Below, in pieces: positions 9,085 to 17,435 of a stretch of 64,000 nucleotides of DNA. The DNA is taken from positions 184,482-248,481 of the forward strand of contig CAVPOX010000006.1 in the NCBI GenBank assembly GCA_963707075.1. Direction: 5' to 3'. Each line of letters begins with the position of its first letter. Within the stretch, counting starts at the first letter, position 1. The notes beneath the pieces are model-generated. The model ran no database searches. It worked only from the letters and a program-made list of their open reading frames with translations, and was not told the DNA's origin. Source of the DNA: CAXMQZ01 sp963707075. GTDB lineage: Bacteria > Acidobacteriota > Thermoanaerobaculia > Multivoradales > JAHEKO01. The translations under genes were made by a program, and so were the position numbers.

Positions 9085-11849
9085 TTGATCGGCGAAACCC
9101 TCTCTCACTTCAACATCACCGCCAAGCTCGGGGAAGGCGGTATGGGTGAGGTGTATCAGGCCACCGATACGAAATTGGGCCGCGAGGTGGCGATCAAGGT
9201 CCTGCCGGAAGCCGTGGCGCAGGATCCGGAGCGCCTGGCCCGCTTCGAGCGCGAAGCGAAGGTGCTGGCCAGCCTCAACCACCCTCACATCGCCGGCATT
9301 CACCAGGTCGAGGAGGCCGACGGCCGCTACTTCCTGGTCATGGAGCTCGCCCCGGGTCGAGGATCTCAAGGCGCGACTCGCGCGCGGAGCGATCCCGGTC
9401 GACGAGGCCCTGCCCATGGCGGTGCAGATCGCCGAGGCGCTCGAGGCCGCCCACGAGCGCGGCATCATCCACCGCGACTTGAAGCCCGCCAACATCAAGG
9501 TCGACGAGGACGGCAACGTCAAGGTCCTCGACTTCGGCCTCGCCAAGGCGCTTCGATCCCGCTGCAGAGGAAAGGGGACACGATGGAATCGTGTCCCCTG
9601 AGCTGCAGTCACCTCTGTCGCTTTCGCCAACCCTGACCGCCCAGATGACCGGTGCCGGAGTGCTCCTGGGCACCGCCGCCTACATGAGTCCGGAGCAGGC
9701 GCGGGGCAAGACGGCCGACAAGCGTGCCGACATCTGGGCGTTCGGCGTCGTGCTCTACGAGATGCTCACCGGCACGCGTCTCTTCGACGGCGAAACGGTC
9801 TCCGACACGCTCGCGGCGGTCCTGCGCGCCGATCCCGAATGGGAGAGCCTCGGACCCGATACGCCGAGGCCGGTACAGCGGGTGTTGCGTCGCTGTCTCG
9901 AGCGCAACCCCAAGCACCGTCTGCACGACATTGCCGACGCCCGCATCGAGATCGAAGAGGCGATCCGGGCTCCAGCCGAGACATCGCCAACGACAGTCGA
10001 TGCAATGCTTCCCGCCACCGCGCAGCGGCGCGGGTCCCAATGGATCGGGCTAGCTGCTGGCCTCGTGGCCGGTGCCGTGCTGAGTTGGCTTTTAACCGCG
10101 GCGCTACGCGACGGGCCGGTGTCAGCACCACGACAAGCGATGCGTCTCGCCTCGGCGACTCCGGGAGGATTGCCCGTCCAGATCGAAGACAGACCGATCC
10201 TGGCCATCTCGCCCGACGGGCAGCAGTTGGTGGTCGTCGGCGGCGAGAAGGATTCGCGGCAGCTCTACCGACGGGTGCTGGGTCAGTTCGACTGGCTGCC
10301 GATTCCCGGCACGGAGAAGGCGGAGCTTCCGTTCTTCTCTCCCGACGGTGAGTGGCTCGGCTTCACGGCGGAAGGGAAGCTCAAGAAGGTCGCCCTGGCT
10401 GGAGGCACTCCGCAGGTGCTGTGCGACGCGCCAAACGCCTTCGGCGCCACCTGGGGGCCGGATGGTTTCATCGTCTTCAATCCCGACTCCCCGGCCGGCC
10501 TGAAGCGCGTGTCCGAGCTCGGGGGCGCCCCGGAAACCCTGATCGATCCGGACTCCGAAGCCGGGGAGACGGAGCTCAACTGGCCGCAGTTTCTCGTCGA
10601 CGGCGACTCGCTGGTGTTCACCAGCTGGAAGGGTGACTCCGTCGAAGGCTCGCAGATCTTCCTTCTCGACCTCGCTTCGGGCGAAAAGAAACTGCTGCTG
10701 GATGGCGGCTATGGGCGGATCACCCCGAGCGGCCACCTGCTCTACACGCTGGCCGATAGCGTCTATGTGGCCCCCTTCGATCGGGAGCGACGGGAAGTCA
10801 CAGGTGCGGGTGTCCCCTTGCCGGAGCCGATCTTCCGCTATGTCGCCTATTGGATGCCAGCGATGGATGTGGCGGCGTCAGGGACGCTGGCCTACCTGCC
10901 TGGCGGCAGCGAAGTGCGCAACCAGCTGGTCACGGTCGACCGCAACGGGAGCGAAGCGGTGCTCGTCGAGTTGCCCGGACCTTACATGTATCCACGCCTC
11001 TCACCGGACGGCCGCAAGCTCGCCGTCAACCTGATGGAGGCCGGAGGGGCGAGCATCTGGATCCTGGATCTGACCTCCGGCATCCGCAGCCCGCTGACCC
11101 GCGAGGGAGACAACCTCTACCCGCTCTGGACACCCGATGGGCAGCGGATCGTCTATTTGTCCGATGAAAACGGTGCCCAGACCCTCGTCTGGCGGGCCGC
11201 CGACGGCAGCGGTGAGGCCGAGCAGCTCGTCGCCCGCGCGCCATCGAACTCTTTCGGGTACCCGTCAGGTGTCACTCCCGACGGCAGATTCCTGATCCTC
11301 AACCGGTGGAAAGAGAATGAGGACCGGAGCTTCCAAGAGAGCGCGATCGTGGCTTTGAACCTGGAAAACCCTGACGAGCTGCTGGAGGTCGTCGTCAGCA
11401 AGGAAGAGAAAGTCAACCTGCTGAGCGGCCCCGTCTCGCCGGATGGCGCCTGGATCGCGTTTGTAGCCGGGGACCGGGACCGCGGTCTCGAGGTGTTTGT
11501 CCAGCGATTTCCCGAAGGGGGAGCCCGCTACCAGGTCTCCCAGGGAGGCGGCACCAAACCGCAGTGGAGTGCCGATGGAACCGAGGTCTATTTCCGCTCC
11601 AGGAATCGCTTCATGGCGGCGAAAATCACGCGGGGACCGAGCTTTGCCAGCGCCGCACCGCGTGAGCTCTTCGAGGACCTCTACGACCCGGGCACCTACA
11701 TCCCGATGCCCAACTACACGGTCCAGCCCGACGGCTCGAAGATCGTCATGGTCAAGCCCGACGAGGAGCTGGGCAAGGCCTCCGAGATCCGCCTCGTCCT
11801 CGACTGGTTCGCCGAGCTCGAGCGACTGGTTCCCACGGCGACTCGCTGA
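9085..11849 (+). pseudogene. Ser/Thr kinase with TolB-like propeller, two frameshifts
   Basis: TTG at 9085 starts the usual IGETLSHFNITAKLGEGGMG N-terminus with Lys38. One extra T near 9357 breaks the frame after ELAPG; deleting it gives the canonical ELAPGEDLKARL. A second extra base near 9552 follows DFGLAKAL; deleting it joins a 752-residue frame that supplies MSPEQARG, the rest of the kinase, a membrane segment (IGLAAGLVAGAVLSWLL) and an extracytoplasmic propeller with repeated SPDG motifs. A perfect hairpin sits in the activation-segment linker (9573-9599). The architecture is that of a transmembrane receptor kinase. Whether the breaks are biological cannot be told from one sequence. Confidence 0.8.
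9573..9599. repeat. REP-like hairpin inside a kinase gene
   Basis: Perfect 12-bp arms (AGGGGACACGAT and ATCGTGTCCCCT) flank a 3-nt loop (GGA). In the restored kinase frame it would encode extra residues between DFGLAKAL and the S-P-L-S-L-S-P-T-L-T linker shared with the kinase at 32576. Similar GGGGACACGAT hairpins are, to my recollection, REP-type sequences linked to REP-associated tyrosine transposases; no such transposase is in the window. Confidence 0.6.
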
Positions 11850-11862
11850 GCGGGCTGCAGGT

Positions 11863-12003
11863 CTAGAGCCGCGACTTCCAGTTCAGCAGGACGCGGAGCG
11901 TGCGATTCTTGGCGTTCGGCTCGATCGTGAAGAAGAAGCGCTTCCCGTCGGCAGAGACCGAGAGGTCGTAGAGCAACGGGGGATAGGGCGTGCGGAGCAG
12001 ATC
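11863..12003 (-). pseudogene. C-terminal remnant of a kinase-propeller gene
   Basis: The minus strand reads LLRTPYPPLLYDLSVSADG and then ends in RTLRVLLNWKSRL and a stop at 11863. This matches the extreme C-terminus of the intact kinase at 17436-20168 (RTPSPPLLNHISVSADD, RTLRVLLNWQARL). Nothing of the upstream kinase remains; homology stops just before the DUF6265 gene's stop codon. It shows that a kinase copy once lay here in antiparallel orientation to the gene at 9085. Confidence 0.75.
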
Positions 12004-12031
12004 CGAGACCAAGCCACTTTCGCCGACGGGA

Positions 12032-12559
12032 TCAGTCTTCTCGCTCGAGGCGCTCGTAGACCGCCTCGAAGCTCTCTTTCACCTGACCTGCTTCGTCCAG
12101 GGAAGCGACGGTTACCGTCAGCTTGTCGCTCACGGGATCCCTCTCGAAGCGGAAGCGGGCCGGTTCCTGGGAGCGGTCCGGTGCGTCGAAGACGGCAAGG
12201 TTTTCGCCGACCTCGACCAGGGTGAAGCGATTGGGTTGCTCGATCTCCCGTTCCCAGAGCTCCATGCCCGGTCCGAAATGGCGAAACACCATCTTCACCT
12301 CGCCATCCGATTCTTCGATGGTCAGGAGCTCGTAGAGCTTGCGGCCGTCGTCCCAGGTGAGGCGGAAGACACCGACCATGGTGCCGTCGCGCGGGGCCAT
12401 CCAGGTCTCGTCGGCCTTGCCGTCGAACAGCTCGCCGTGCCAGGAGCCGGCAAAGAAGGCGAGAGCCTCGATGCTCGAGCTGGACTCTCGAGCCCTGGCT
12501 GTCGAGACAACGAGTGTCAGACCGACAAGGGTAAGCGTGAGAAGGGCAAGCTTTCGCAT
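12032..12559 (-). CDS. Secreted DUF6265-type protein
   Basis: A 175-aa protein with an N-terminal signal peptide (MRKLALLTLTLVGLTLVVSTARA). The mature part starts at a FFAGSWHGE-like segment and contains DETWMAPRDGTMVGVFRLTW, the pattern of DUF6265 lipocalin-like proteins of unknown function. The open frame runs further upstream, but the ATG at 12559 begins the signal peptide and is preceded by an extended -10 (TGCTACGAT). It is divergent from the shikimate-kinase-like gene, with 60 bp between starts. Export is likely; role unknown. Confidence 0.75.
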   Translation of the reverse strand: MRKLALLTLTLVGLTLVVSTARARESSSSIEALAFFAGSWHGELFDGKADETWMAPRDGTMVGVFRLTWDDGRKLYELLTIEESDGEVKMVFRHFGPGMELWEREIEQPNRFTLVEVGENLAVFDAPDRSQEPARFRFERDPVSDKLTVTVASLDEAGQVKESFEAVYERLERED

Positions 12560-12575
12560 GAGTCGAACTGGACAG

Positions 12576-12584
12576 ATCGTAGCA
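12576..12584 (-). promoter_or_regulatory. Extended -10 TGCTACGAT for the DUF6265 gene
   Basis: On the minus strand TGC-TACGAT lies 16 nt before the ATG at 12559. The surrounding TCTGCTACGATCTG is repeated exactly upstream of the kinase at 20168, supporting a shared promoter type. Confidence 0.4.
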
Positions 12585-12605
12585 GATAGGGGCTGCGAAA
12601 TCGCA

Positions 12606-12611
12606 TAGACT
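12606..12611 (+). promoter_or_regulatory. -10 hexamer TAGACT for the gene at 12620
   Basis: TAGACT ends 8 nt before the ATG at 12620 with no ribosome site between, so the mRNA should be leaderless or nearly so. Confidence 0.4.
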
Positions 12612-12619
12612 GCGACCCC

Positions 12620-13189
12620 ATGTCCGGCTACTACGACTACAGCCCGCAGATCGAGCTCTCGCACCCGACAGTGATCACCAGCTACCTGTCGAGCTATACC
12701 CGTGCGGTCGCCTACAGAGCCTCGTCGCTCCTGGGCTTGAGGTTCTTCGACATCGACCGCCTGGTCGAGCACGAAGCGGCGATGGAAGTCAGCCGGCTCG
12801 TCGCCGAGAGCGGGGAAGCAAGCTACCGGGAGATCGAATCGCGCTGTCTCGAACGCGCTCTTGGAGAACACCCCGCTGGCCTGATCGCTCTGGGAGATGG
12901 CGGGCTGCTCGACGAGGCCAGCCGGCGGCGCGTCAACGCGGACGGTCAGCTCGTCGTGTTCGACTTCGAACTGCCCAACCTCCTCTGGCGCGTACAGCAG
13001 GCCGCGGGTCGGCTCGACAAAGCCCCATGGCATCCGCTCATCTGGGAGACACCGGCTGCCGTTGCGGATCTGCGGCCCTTCTACCAGGAGCGCCGGGCCG
13101 CCTTCGACGAGGCCGACATCAAGATCCCGGCCAACTCACTCAGCGTCGCCGAGGCCTGCGACGCCCTGATGCAGCGGCTCGGTGCCTGA
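12620..13189 (+). CDS. Shikimate-kinase-like protein lacking the P-loop
   Basis: A 189-aa protein aligning with shikimate kinases over its length: F-F-D-I-D-R-L-V-E after beta 2, the G-E-x-x-Y-R-E-I-E-S segment that holds the substrate-binding region, a beta strand ending in ALGDGGLL in place of A-T-G-G-G, and a C-terminal R-P-F-Y-Q-E-R segment. The N-terminal strand is followed by SYLSSYTRA instead of G-x-x-G-x-G-K-S/T, so the ATP-binding P-loop is gone. It is unlikely to be an active kinase; a binding or regulatory role is inference. The SDR gene follows 28 nt downstream and is probably cotranscribed. Confidence 0.65.
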   Translation: MSGYYDYSPQIELSHPTVITSYLSSYTRAVAYRASSLLGLRFFDIDRLVEHEAAMEVSRLVAESGEASYREIESRCLERALGEHPAGLIALGDGGLLDEASRRRVNADGQLVVFDFELPNLLWRVQQAAGRLDKAPWHPLIWETPAAVADLRPFYQERRAAFDEADIKIPANSLSVAEACDALMQRLGA

Positions 13190-13217
13190 GTAGCCGGGCA
13201 CCCGTAAAGGAGTCCTT

Positions 13218-14039
13218 ATGACCAGTCTCGAAGGCAAGACCCTGTTCATCACCGGTGCCAGCCGGGGCATCGGCAAGGCGATCGCCCTGCGGGCGGCAGG
13301 GGACGGCGCCAACATCGTCATCGCCGCCAAGACCGACAAGCCTCACTACAAACTGCCCGGCACGATTTACTCGGCTGCCGAAGAGGTCGAGGCGGCGGGC
13401 GGTACGGCCTTGGCTGTCGCCACCGATATCCGGTCCGAGGAGCAGGTGCTCGCTGCCGTCGACAAGGCGGTAGAGCGGTTTGGCGGCATCGATATCCTGG
13501 TCAACAATGCCAGCGCCATCAGCCTCACCGGCACGCGCGAGACCTCGATGAAGCGCTACGATCTGATGTCGTCGGTCAATGCTCGCGGCACATTTCTCTG
13601 CTCCAAGGTCTGCCTGCCCCACTTGGAAGAGGGCGACAACCCCCACATCCTGAACCTCGCACCGCCGCTCAGTCTGGACCCCAAGTGGTTCAAGCACAAC
13701 TGCGCCTACACCATGGCGAAGTACGGCATGAGCATGTGCGTGCTCGGGATGGCCGAGGAGTTTCGGCCGCAGGGGATCGCGGTCAACGCCCTCTGGCCCC
13801 GCACGGCGATCGAGACCGCGGCCCTGGTGATGCTCGGTGGCGTCGCCAAGCCGGAGAACTGCCGTTCGCCACGGATCGTCGCCGATGCCGCGCACGAGAT
13901 CCTGATCCGCGACAGCCGCACCTGCACCGGCAACTTCTTCATCGATGACGAAGTGCTGACCGCAAGCGGTGTGACCGATCTCTCGGCTTACGCTGTCGAC
14001 CCCGAAGGCGAGTTGCTCTCCGACTTCTTTCTGGATTGA
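13218..14039 (+). CDS. Short-chain dehydrogenase/reductase, HSDL2-like
   Basis: A 273-aa Rossmann oxidoreductase. The nucleotide-binding TGASRGIG is near residues 12-19, NNAS near 95, and the catalytic Y-x-x-x-K is YTMAK. The sequence resembles the hydroxysteroid-dehydrogenase-like 2 group, including the NLAPPLS segment where the canonical catalytic serine would sit, and WPRTAIET. An AGGAG site precedes the ATG. It follows the P-loop-less shikimate-kinase-like gene in a likely operon. Substrate unknown. Confidence 0.85.
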   Translation: MTSLEGKTLFITGASRGIGKAIALRAAGDGANIVIAAKTDKPHYKLPGTIYSAAEEVEAAGGTALAVATDIRSEEQVLAAVDKAVERFGGIDILVNNASAISLTGTRETSMKRYDLMSSVNARGTFLCSKVCLPHLEEGDNPHILNLAPPLSLDPKWFKHNCAYTMAKYGMSMCVLGMAEEFRPQGIAVNALWPRTAIETAALVMLGGVAKPENCRSPRIVADAAHEILIRDSRTCTGNFFIDDEVLTASGVTDLSAYAVDPEGELLSDFFLD

Positions 14040-14047
14040 GCGTCGAG

Positions 14048-14509
14048 TCAGGTCCTGGTCAGCGTCCCGAGCGCCACGCTCGCCATGATGAAGGCCATCA
14101 ACGCCAATGCCGCTTGTGGCATCGCCGGAACCGGAGCTCCCTCGCAAGCCAGATTGTCGGCGAACCAGGTGCCGTCTTCCGATTCACAGTGCTCGTCCGA
14201 AGTAAAGTCGCTTCCAGAGCCGGCCCAGAGCAAAATGCACCGTTCACCGACGATGGGGATCGGCGCAAGGCAGCTGCCGTCCCACTCGAAGGGAACATCG
14301 AGCCCTGAACAGTCGGAGCCCGCGTTCCACCCGGGTTCGGTCCAGAAGTAGATATCGGCGCACTGCTGCTCGGTCACATTCGGTATACAGCCGGAATCGA
14401 GCTCATCCAGTTTCCAACACGCACCGAGCGCACCGTCACCCCCGGCCGCCGGGGCAGCCAGTAGCACGGAACCCAACAGAACCACCGGAATCAACCACAG
14501 TCTCATCAT
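14048..14509 (-). CDS. Secreted Cys-rich protein with C-terminal hydrophobic tail
   Basis: A 153-aa protein of unknown family. A signal peptide (MMRLWLIPVVLLGSVLLAAPAAG) precedes about 100 residues with many cysteines, often in G-x-C or D-x-C contexts, suggesting a disulfide-bonded domain. The end is a hydrophobic helix (AALALMAFIMASVALG) closing with LTRT, like a C-terminal anchor or sorting tail of the PEP-CTERM/IPTL kind, though without the exact signature. The ATG at 14509 has GGAGGAGGG 6 nt upstream; a second in-frame ATG follows immediately. It is convergent with the SDR gene. Confidence 0.6.
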   Translation of the reverse strand: MMRLWLIPVVLLGSVLLAAPAAGGDGALGACWKLDELDSGCIPNVTEQQCADIYFWTEPGWNAGSDCSGLDVPFEWDGSCLAPIPIVGERCILLWAGSGSDFTSDEHCESEDGTWFADNLACEGAPVPAMPQAALALMAFIMASVALGTLTRT

Positions 14510-14754
14510 GACCCTCCTCCCACGGTTGTAGGTTTCTCTGCCGATCCCTTCGGCAGCCCGGCCGTCCTGGAGAACTCCGTGGCGGTTACCCGTCTCGAGG
14601 CAGACGAGGACCCGTGGCTTTGTGCGCACAACCTTTCGGTTGGCTTACCTTTTCGAGGCTCTACCGAAATATCACGGGCTCGATCGTTTTGCACCACCCC
14701 AATGGGTGGGCACCAGGCCGGACAAGGCCGCGGGCGACTCGACATCGCGGCTCC

Positions 14755-17435
14755 CTAGCAGCCGCAGAACGTAGCGATCCTGGCCTTCAAGGTCCGCTGA
14801 CTGATCACTGCGGATCGAAGTTCGAGGACCACACGGGTGCGGACGTCGGAGGGTTCGGTCAGCAGGAGGATCAGGCTGCCGTCGGGTGCAACGTCGAACG
14901 GACGGATTGCCGAAGCGGTCGCAGTACATCCCATCGGCCCTGAAGTGCTCCTCGGGTTCGCCGATGCGCAGCGCTGCACCGGCTCCACCGATCGACACGA
15001 CTCATGATCGCGTCGCCCTCGCGGTAGAAGAGCTGGCGCCCGTTGTGGCTCCACACCGGAGCGATCCACCAGAGGTCGAAACCTGCCACTGCCGACCGGT
15101 CTCGGGGCACGGGTTCGCAGGTACACCTCGTCACTGCCTTTCTCATCCGACACGTAGGCGAACAGGGTGCCGTCCGGCGCGATCGCCCCCGCCCGCTCGT
15201 TGTGACGTGTCGCGAGCAGCATCGTCAGCTCACCGTCGGGTGAGTAGATCCAGATGTCGCGATTGGTCTCCGGGTGCATCTGATACCCCATGATGGTGCC
15301 GTCCGGGCCGATCGACGTCGGAATCGAAGGGACTTCCAGACGTCACGACCTCCCGCAGGTCACCACCACCGGTGTCGATCTCGTAGACACCCCGGCGTTC
15401 GTCTTCTTCGAAGGAGAGGAAGACTCGCTCACCATCCGGCGACCACTGCGGGTACCAGGATCCAGGAATCATCCATCAGCTGAATGGACTCACCCGTGTC
15501 GAGATCGACGATGAGGAGCTTTTCGTGCTCGGGTCCAGACGATCATCTGCTGGCCGGAAGGGTCGATGACGAGACCCCGTCCCCAGGTGGTGAGTGGCTC
15601 GAGCCGGCCTTCCGCGTCGAGGCGATGGAGTCGTTCGAGTCCGATCCGACCCGTTGGATAGATCAAGGTCCGGTCGGTGGCCAGGGAGGTGTATCCACGA
15701 AAATCACCGGCCTCCTGCGTTACGGCCAGGGGTGCCAGCGGAGCGGCTCGCTCGGGTCCCGACAGCTCCAGGCTGCCGATGTCGAAGGGAGCGACGATTA
15801 GACGGTCCTCCTGGGTGAAGAGCAGGTGACCCGAGTCGAGGTAGCGACCATCGAATCCGCGGATGATGGTCTTCCAGCTACCGTCTGCGACGTTGAGCGT
15901 GGCGACGTGAGGACCGTTCAGCGAGGGTGCCCGATCGTGACCAGGATCGTTTCTCCCTGCCTGGCAAGGAGCGTGGAGCCTGGATCATGACTGCCAGGCT
16001 CCAGATCCTTCACTCGAGGGGGTGGCTTTCACCTCCAGCGAGCGCATTCACACGATGCGGCACCTCGGTCAGGACCGTCGAGTAGAGGATCTCATCATCT
16101 TCGGTCCAGATCGCTCCGGTGACATTGCCGGAGAAGGCGCACAGCAGGACCGGTAGCCCACCGAGCAGACTGACGCGATTGAGGCGACCGGCGGAGAAGA
16201 AACCGATCTGCTGCTGGTCCGGTGAGAAGAACGGGACCACGCCTCCCTCGGTGCCGGGAATGAGACGGCTCTCGAAGCCGTCGAGCTCGCGCAGGTACAG
16301 TGCCGGCTCACTGCCCGCCTCGGTGCCGCTGTAGATCGAGCATCTTGCCGTCGGGGGAGATCGCCATCTCCAGGTGAGATGGGGGAGGATCGAGCACCAG
16401 GTCGAACTGTCGCATGCCTGCGGCCGACGCTTCCTGTCCGGTCGGTCGCAGCGCCAACCAGGTTCCCAGTGCACCGATGAGCAGACCGACCAGTCCGACG
16501 ACCGCCGCCAGGCGCTTCGCAGAGGTCGCTTCGCTCGTCGCAGTCGGCGGCACATCCTGCGGGCCGATCTGCGACACGCTGGAGACGGAGCTGGCCATCG
16601 CCATCTCCTTCTCCAGCCCTTCGAGCTCGAGCTGGACCTCGCGGGCGGACTGGAAACGGCGTTGGGGTGACTTCTCCAGACAGCGTCGGACGATGCGGCC
16701 GAGATGGTTGGGCAGCCCACCTTTGAGCTCGGTCACCGGCGGAGGCTGATCCTTCAGCACCGACGAGATCACCGAGGCCGGATTTTCACCACGAAAAGGC
16801 CGCTCGCCGGTCGCCATCTCGTAAAGCAGGATGCCGAAGGAGAAGATGTCCGAACGCGGGTCCACCGGCTGGCCCTGAACCTGCTCGGGTGACATGTAGG
16901 GGACCGTGCCCAGGATCACTCCGGCCTGGGTCAACAGCTGTGTGTCGGCCTCGTCACCCTCCGTCTCCGCCAGCTTCGCGAGACCGAAATCGAGGACCTT
17001 GACGCGGTCCTGCGCGGTCACCATGACATTGGCCGGTTTGAGGTCGCGATGGGTGATGCCCTTCTCGTGTGCTCCGGCCAGGGCGTCGGCGATCTGGATC
17101 GCCAGCCGAAAGAGTCGCTCGACGCCGAACCCGGTGGCTGGCAGGACCTGATCCAAACTCTGTCCCTCGACGAGCTCCATCGTCAAGAGTTGCAGTCCCT
17201 CGGCCTCTTCCACCGAGTGGATGGTGATGATGTTGGGGTGATTGAGGGCGGCGATCGCCTGCGCCTCGCGGGTGAAGCGTTCGAGTCGCTCAGGATCATC
17301 GGCCATCTCGGCGGGCAGGACCTTGATCGCCACCTCGCGCCCGAGCTTGGTGTCTTCGGCACGATAGACCTCACCCATGCCGCCCTCACCCAACTTGGCG
17401 GTGATCTTGAAGTGAGAGAAGCTCTTGCCGATCAT
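14755..17435 (-). pseudogene. Decayed Ser/Thr kinase with TolB-like propeller
   Basis: The kinase half is intact: ATG at 17435, GEGGMG loop, HRDLKPAN, DFGLAK, MSPEQVQG and a membrane segment (LAAVVGLVGLLIGALG). It stays open for 375 codons. A CT loss near 16340 then breaks the frame inside ISPDGKMLDL. Further breaks near 16010, 15930, 15530 and downstream shred the propeller, which can still be followed in pieces (FFSPDQQQIGFFS, DSGHLLFTQEDRL, GTLFAYVSDEKGS). The start codon directly follows the stop of the kinase at 17436 (TAG then ATG), so translation is coupled. A truncated kinase with a membrane anchor could still be made. Confidence 0.85.

Noticed and set aside
8500..9600. Programmed frameshifting in the kinase genes
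   Set aside because: Breaks fall at different places in each gene and lack slippery sequences; mutation or sequencing error is simpler.
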